Below are positions 6,799-9,406 of a stretch of 9,406 bases of DNA, piece by piece (the stretch's first letter is position 1; each line of letters starts with the position of its first letter). Location of the stretch: positions 1 to 9,406 of the forward strand of contig JANTFY010000074.1 in assembly GCA_024763185.1 (NCBI GenBank), in the 5' to 3' direction. The position numbers and the translations under genes were made by a program. The notes below the pieces were generated by a model. It saw only the letters and a list, made by a program, of their open reading frames with translations. It was not told the DNA's origin and did no database searches. The DNA is from Gammaproteobacteria bacterium (lineage in GTDB: Bacteria; Pseudomonadota; Gammaproteobacteria; GCA-001735895).

Positions 6799-8139
6799 AT
6801 GTCACGTCGTTATTTTGGAACGGATGGTATACGCGGCCGTGTTGGTCAGGAACCGATGACAGCCGAATTTGTCATGAAACTGGGTTGGGCGGCCGGCAAG
6901 GTGTTGTCAAAACAGGATAAAGGCCACGTGGTAATCGGCAAGGATACCCGAATATCCGGTTACATCTTTGAAGCGGCTCTGGAAGCCGGTATAGCTGCTG
7001 CGGGTCTTGATGTCACCATGATGGGTCCTATTCCCACCCCGGCCGTGGCTTATATGACGCAGGCGCAGCGCGCGACGGCCGGTATCGTCATCAGTGCATC
7101 CCACAACCCTTATTACGATGATGGGGTCAAGTTCTTCAATGGCGATGGTTTCAAGTTGCCGGATGAAACGGAGCTTGAAATTGAACAGATGATGGATCAA
7201 CCCATGAAAATGGTGGAATCGAGGGACCTTGGTAAGGTCTATAAAATGGAAGACTCGCGTAGTCGTTATATCGAGTTTTGTAAAAATTCGATTCCATTTC
7301 GTACCACGTTAAAAGGGCTCAAGATTGTGCTGGATTGCGCGCATGGGGCGACCTATCATGTGGCGCCGGCTATCTTTCGTGAATTGGGCGCCGATGTTAT
7401 AGAACTGGGGGTTAGTCCGAATGGCTTAAATATCAACAAGGATTGCGGGGCGCTGCACCCGGAAAATATGCGTTCCACTTTACTCGAGTATCAGGCTGAT
7501 CTTGGCATTGCCTTCGATGGCGATGGCGATCGGGTTATGATGATGGATGCCAGTGGGGAAGTGATGGATGGCGATGAAATACTGTTCGTTATCGCTAAAA
7601 GTCAGCTGGTAAGCGGTGGTTTAAGCGGCGGAGTTGTGGGCACCCTGATGACCAATCTGGGTCTGGAGCATGCGTTGAAAACCCAGGGTATACCGTTTGA
7701 ACGTGCCAATGTGGGTGATCGTTACGTCCTGGAAAAACTTAAAGCCAAGGGCTGGTTCATCGGTGGTGAGTCATCCGGTCACATTATCGCGTTAAATCAA
7801 ACTACCACCGGGGATGGCATTATTGCAGCCCTGCAGGTGCTGGCCTGGATGGTGGACAAGGGTCTGAGCCTGGCAGAGGCGAGAATGGGCATGCAGAAAT
7901 ATCCGCAATGCATGGTCAATGTACCGATGAAATCAAAAATCAATCCGGACGACTTTCCGCAAATTCAGGATGCGGTAAAAACTGCCGAGAGTGAGCTCTC
8001 CAGCAAAGGACGTGTTTTATTGCGTCCCTCGGGTACCGAGCCTTTGATCAGGGTCATGGTGGAAGGGCAGGATATCGGTCAGGTGGATAACCTGGCACAT
8101 CAAATTGCAGATTCCGTCAAGGCAGCCGCTGAAGCATAA
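6799..8139 (+). CDS. glmM: Phosphoglucosamine mutase GlmM
   Basis: 446 residues, the usual length (E. coli 445). The enzyme converts glucosamine-6-phosphate to glucosamine-1-phosphate, feeding UDP-N-acetylglucosamine for peptidoglycan and lipopolysaccharide. All four parts of the phosphohexomutase fold are recognisable. The N-terminal YFGTDGIRGRVG (5-16) is followed by the active-site serine loop SASHNP (99-104), in which S101 is the residue that becomes phosphorylated. The metal-binding loop is DGDGDR (240-245), the sugar-binding loop GGESSGH (322-328), and the C-terminal phosphate-binding loop RPSGTEP (409-415). An AAGAGAG Shine-Dalgarno ends five bases before the ATG. The gene is 12 bases after folP, so the two form one transcription unit. 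No terminator hairpin is evident right after the stop. Confidence 0.98.
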   Translation: MSRRYFGTDGIRGRVGQEPMTAEFVMKLGWAAGKVLSKQDKGHVVIGKDTRISGYIFEAALEAGIAAAGLDVTMMGPIPTPAVAYMTQAQRATAGIVISASHNPYYDDGVKFFNGDGFKLPDETELEIEQMMDQPMKMVESRDLGKVYKMEDSRSRYIEFCKNSIPFRTTLKGLKIVLDCAHGATYHVAPAIFRELGADVIELGVSPNGLNINKDCGALHPENMRSTLLEYQADLGIAFDGDGDRVMMMDASGEVMDGDEILFVIAKSQLVSGGLSGGVVGTLMTNLGLEHALKTQGIPFERANVGDRYVLEKLKAKGWFIGGESSGHIIALNQTTTGDGIIAALQVLAWMVDKGLSLAEARMGMQKYPQCMVNVPMKSKINPDDFPQIQDAVKTAESELSSKGRVLLRPSGTEPLIRVMVEGQDIGQVDNLAHQIADSVKAAAEA

Positions 8140-8267
8140 ATTCCTTGCGATTTATTCTGTAAAGTCACTTAGTCATTGATTTATAGGGCAGAGACAAGTA
8201 CTCTTTGCGCCCATTTTATATTGAGCGAGAGCTCTACTGCTAAATTTCGAGACTATTGAGGTAAAAC
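8140..8267 (+). promoter_or_regulatory. glmM-tpiA intergenic region with candidate tpiA promoter
   Basis: This 128-base gap holds no gene that I can support. TATATT at 8217-8222 is a 5-of-6 match to a sigma70 -10, but no good -35 sits at the right spacing. TTGCGA at 8145-8150 and TTGATT at 8176-8181 resemble -35 elements but have poor -10 partners. An imperfect hairpin is possible: GGGC (8186-8189) with GCCC (8209-8212), and AGAG (8190-8193) with CTCT (8201-8204), with a TTGC bulge on the right arm. GAGGT at 8258-8262 is a strong Shine-Dalgarno for tpiA. The gap size suggests that tpiA-secG has its own promoter, but which element is used is unclear. Confidence 0.4.
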
Positions 8268-9017
8268 ATGCGTCGCACCCTGATTGCCGGTAACTGGAAA
8301 ATGAATGGCTCTTTACAGAGCATTACTGAATTAATGGATGGCATTAAAGCCGGTTTGAACGAGGTCGATAATGCCGATATGGCAGTATGTCCTCCAGCGG
8401 TTTACCTGATGAAAGTCAAAGGTTTGATTGGTGAGGCAAACATCGGTCTCGGTTCGCAGAATATCTGCGATCAGGCCTCTGGCGCCTATACCGGCGAACT
8501 GGGGCCTTCCATGCTTAAGGAAGCCGGCTGCAAATATGCCATTATTGGCCATTCAGAGCGTCGCAGCCTGTATGGTGAATCCGATGAGCTGGTTGCCAAG
8601 CGCCATGCGATGGCGGTTGAATCGGGTATTACGCCAATTTTATGTATTGGCGAAACCCTGGAAGAGCGTGAGTCGGGTGTGACTGAAGCGGTCGTTGCGC
8701 GACAGCTGGATGCGGTTATCGATACCCAGGGTATTGAAGCGATCGGAAAATGTGTAATCGCTTATGAACCTGTGTGGGCCATAGGCACCGGTAAAACGGC
8801 CACTCCGGAACAGGCCCAGGCCGTGCATGCTTTTATCCGTGCTAAGTTATCGGCACTGAGCACCCATATTGCTGACAATGTCCAGATTCTTTATGGCGGT
8901 AGCATGAATGCCGCAAATGCCAAGGATTTGCTATCTCAACCTGATATCGATGGCGGCCTGATCGGTGGTGCTTCCTTAAAGGCTGAAGACTTCCTGGCCA
9001 TTGGAAAATCTGCCTGA
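8268..9017 (+). CDS. tpiA: Triosephosphate isomerase TpiA
   Basis: 249 residues, normal for the family (E. coli 255). The cytoplasmic dimeric TIM-barrel enzyme interconverts dihydroxyacetone phosphate and glyceraldehyde-3-phosphate in glycolysis and gluconeogenesis. The catalytic residues stand at their classic places: N9 and K11 in AGNWKMNG, H95 in IIGHSERR, and E167 in AYEPVWAIGTGKTA, which also contains the mobile loop 6. The phosphate-binding loops YGGSM and GGLIGGASL are present near the C-terminus. GAGGT at 8258-8262, five bases before the ATG, is the best ribosome binding site in the window, fitting high expression. It lies between glmM and secG, an order I recall from Pseudomonas-like genomes and not from E. 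coli, where tpiA is elsewhere. Confidence 0.98.
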   Translation: MRRTLIAGNWKMNGSLQSITELMDGIKAGLNEVDNADMAVCPPAVYLMKVKGLIGEANIGLGSQNICDQASGAYTGELGPSMLKEAGCKYAIIGHSERRSLYGESDELVAKRHAMAVESGITPILCIGETLEERESGVTEAVVARQLDAVIDTQGIEAIGKCVIAYEPVWAIGTGKTATPEQAQAVHAFIRAKLSALSTHIADNVQILYGGSMNAANAKDLLSQPDIDGGLIGGASLKAEDFLAIGKSA

Positions 9018-9045
9018 CAAACGATAAACACATAAAGAGAAAACG

Positions 9046-9406
9046 ATGCAAAATTTAAATGCACTGTTACTGATTGTCCAGGTGTTACTGTCAGTCGGTT
9101 TAATAGGATTGATACTGATACAACATGGCAAGGGTGCTGATGCAGGGGCTGCTTTTGGCAGTGGTGCTTCAGCGACGGTATTTGGCGCCAAGGGTTCAGG
9201 GAATTTTCTGACCAGGGCAACCTCGATACTGGCGGCCCTGTTTTTTATTACCTGTCTATCGCTGGCCTACCTGGCCAGTCATCGTGAAGGGCCAAACAGC
9301 GTGATGGAGTCGGTTGTGGATAGTCAAACCCTGGAGCAGCCTGCGACCATTCTAACTCAGCCTGAGACATCTGATTTACCACCTGCTAATACTGCTGCGC
9401 AAGATT
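9046..9406 (+). CDS. secG: Preprotein translocase subunit SecG, 5' part
   Basis: 120 complete codons are visible and the frame is still open at the window edge, so the C-terminus is missing. SecG is the small auxiliary subunit of the SecYEG inner-membrane channel and stimulates SecA-driven export. Two membrane segments are evident (about residues 4-26 and 55-77). They flank the family hallmark loop HGKGADAGAAFGSGASATVFG (27-47) and the GSGNFLTR motif (50-57). The tail after residue 80 is polar and rich in Gln, Pro, Thr and Ser, as is common, and is already longer than in E. coli SecG (110 residues in total). The ATG at 9046 follows an AGAGA Shine-Dalgarno at 9036-9040. It lies 28 bases after tpiA with no terminator between them, so the two are probably co-transcribed. 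Confidence 0.95.
   Translation, partial: MQNLNALLLIVQVLLSVGLIGLILIQHGKGADAGAAFGSGASATVFGAKGSGNFLTRATSILAALFFITCLSLAYLASHREGPNSVMESVVDSQTLEQPATILTQPETSDLPPANTAAQD

Noticed and set aside
1..9406. Search for a novel system, mobile element, CRISPR array, tRNA or attachment site
   Set aside because: Nearly all of the window is explained by conserved housekeeping genes in their standard order. I saw no direct-repeat arrays, transposase fragments, tRNA-like sequence or unassigned genes of real size.

Overview
The window looks like an ordinary, conserved housekeeping stretch of a gammaproteobacterial chromosome. It shows no sign of a mobile element, phage, CRISPR array, defence island or novel gene system. 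The gene order is carB (3' part) - greA - yhbY (opposite strand) - rlmE - ftsH - folP - glmM - tpiA - secG (5' part). This is the familiar carAB-greA-yhbY-rlmE-ftsH-folP-glmM-secG block of Gammaproteobacteria, with tpiA between glmM and secG as in Pseudomonas-like genomes. Most proteins align over nearly their full length with the remembered E. coli or Pseudomonas orthologues. The DNA looks balanced in base composition. The sequence does not allow a genus call.

Layout. Positions 1-2354 encode the last ~783 residues of the large subunit of carbamoyl-phosphate synthetase. GreA follows after 46 bases. GreA and YhbY converge with only 5 bases between their stop codons, and a small hairpin plus T-run at the end of greA probably terminates it. 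YhbY and RlmE diverge from a ~70-base promoter region (3192-3261). RlmE is followed by a 103-base gap holding a nested hairpin, then ftsH with a GTG start. A strong intrinsic terminator lies between ftsH and folP, yet folP starts only 13 bases past its T-run. folP and glmM are 12 bases apart and clearly co-transcribed. A 128-base gap precedes tpiA, which is followed after 28 bases by secG, running off the right edge. No stretch over 300 bases lacks a gene.

How the genes relate. CarB supplies carbamoyl phosphate for pyrimidines and arginine. GreA rescues backtracked RNA polymerase. YhbY and RlmE both act on the large ribosomal subunit. FtsH is the inner-membrane quality-control protease. FolP makes dihydropteroate for folate, GlmM makes glucosamine-1-phosphate for peptidoglycan and LPS, TpiA is glycolytic, and SecG is part of the SecYEG translocon. 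They share a growth-related theme rather than one pathway.

The points worth a second look are regulatory: the ftsH leader hairpin, the terminator immediately before folP, a yhbY promoter with a GC-rich discriminator, the apparent lack of a Shine-Dalgarno for rlmE, and a shift in codon choice inside the 3' third of ftsH.
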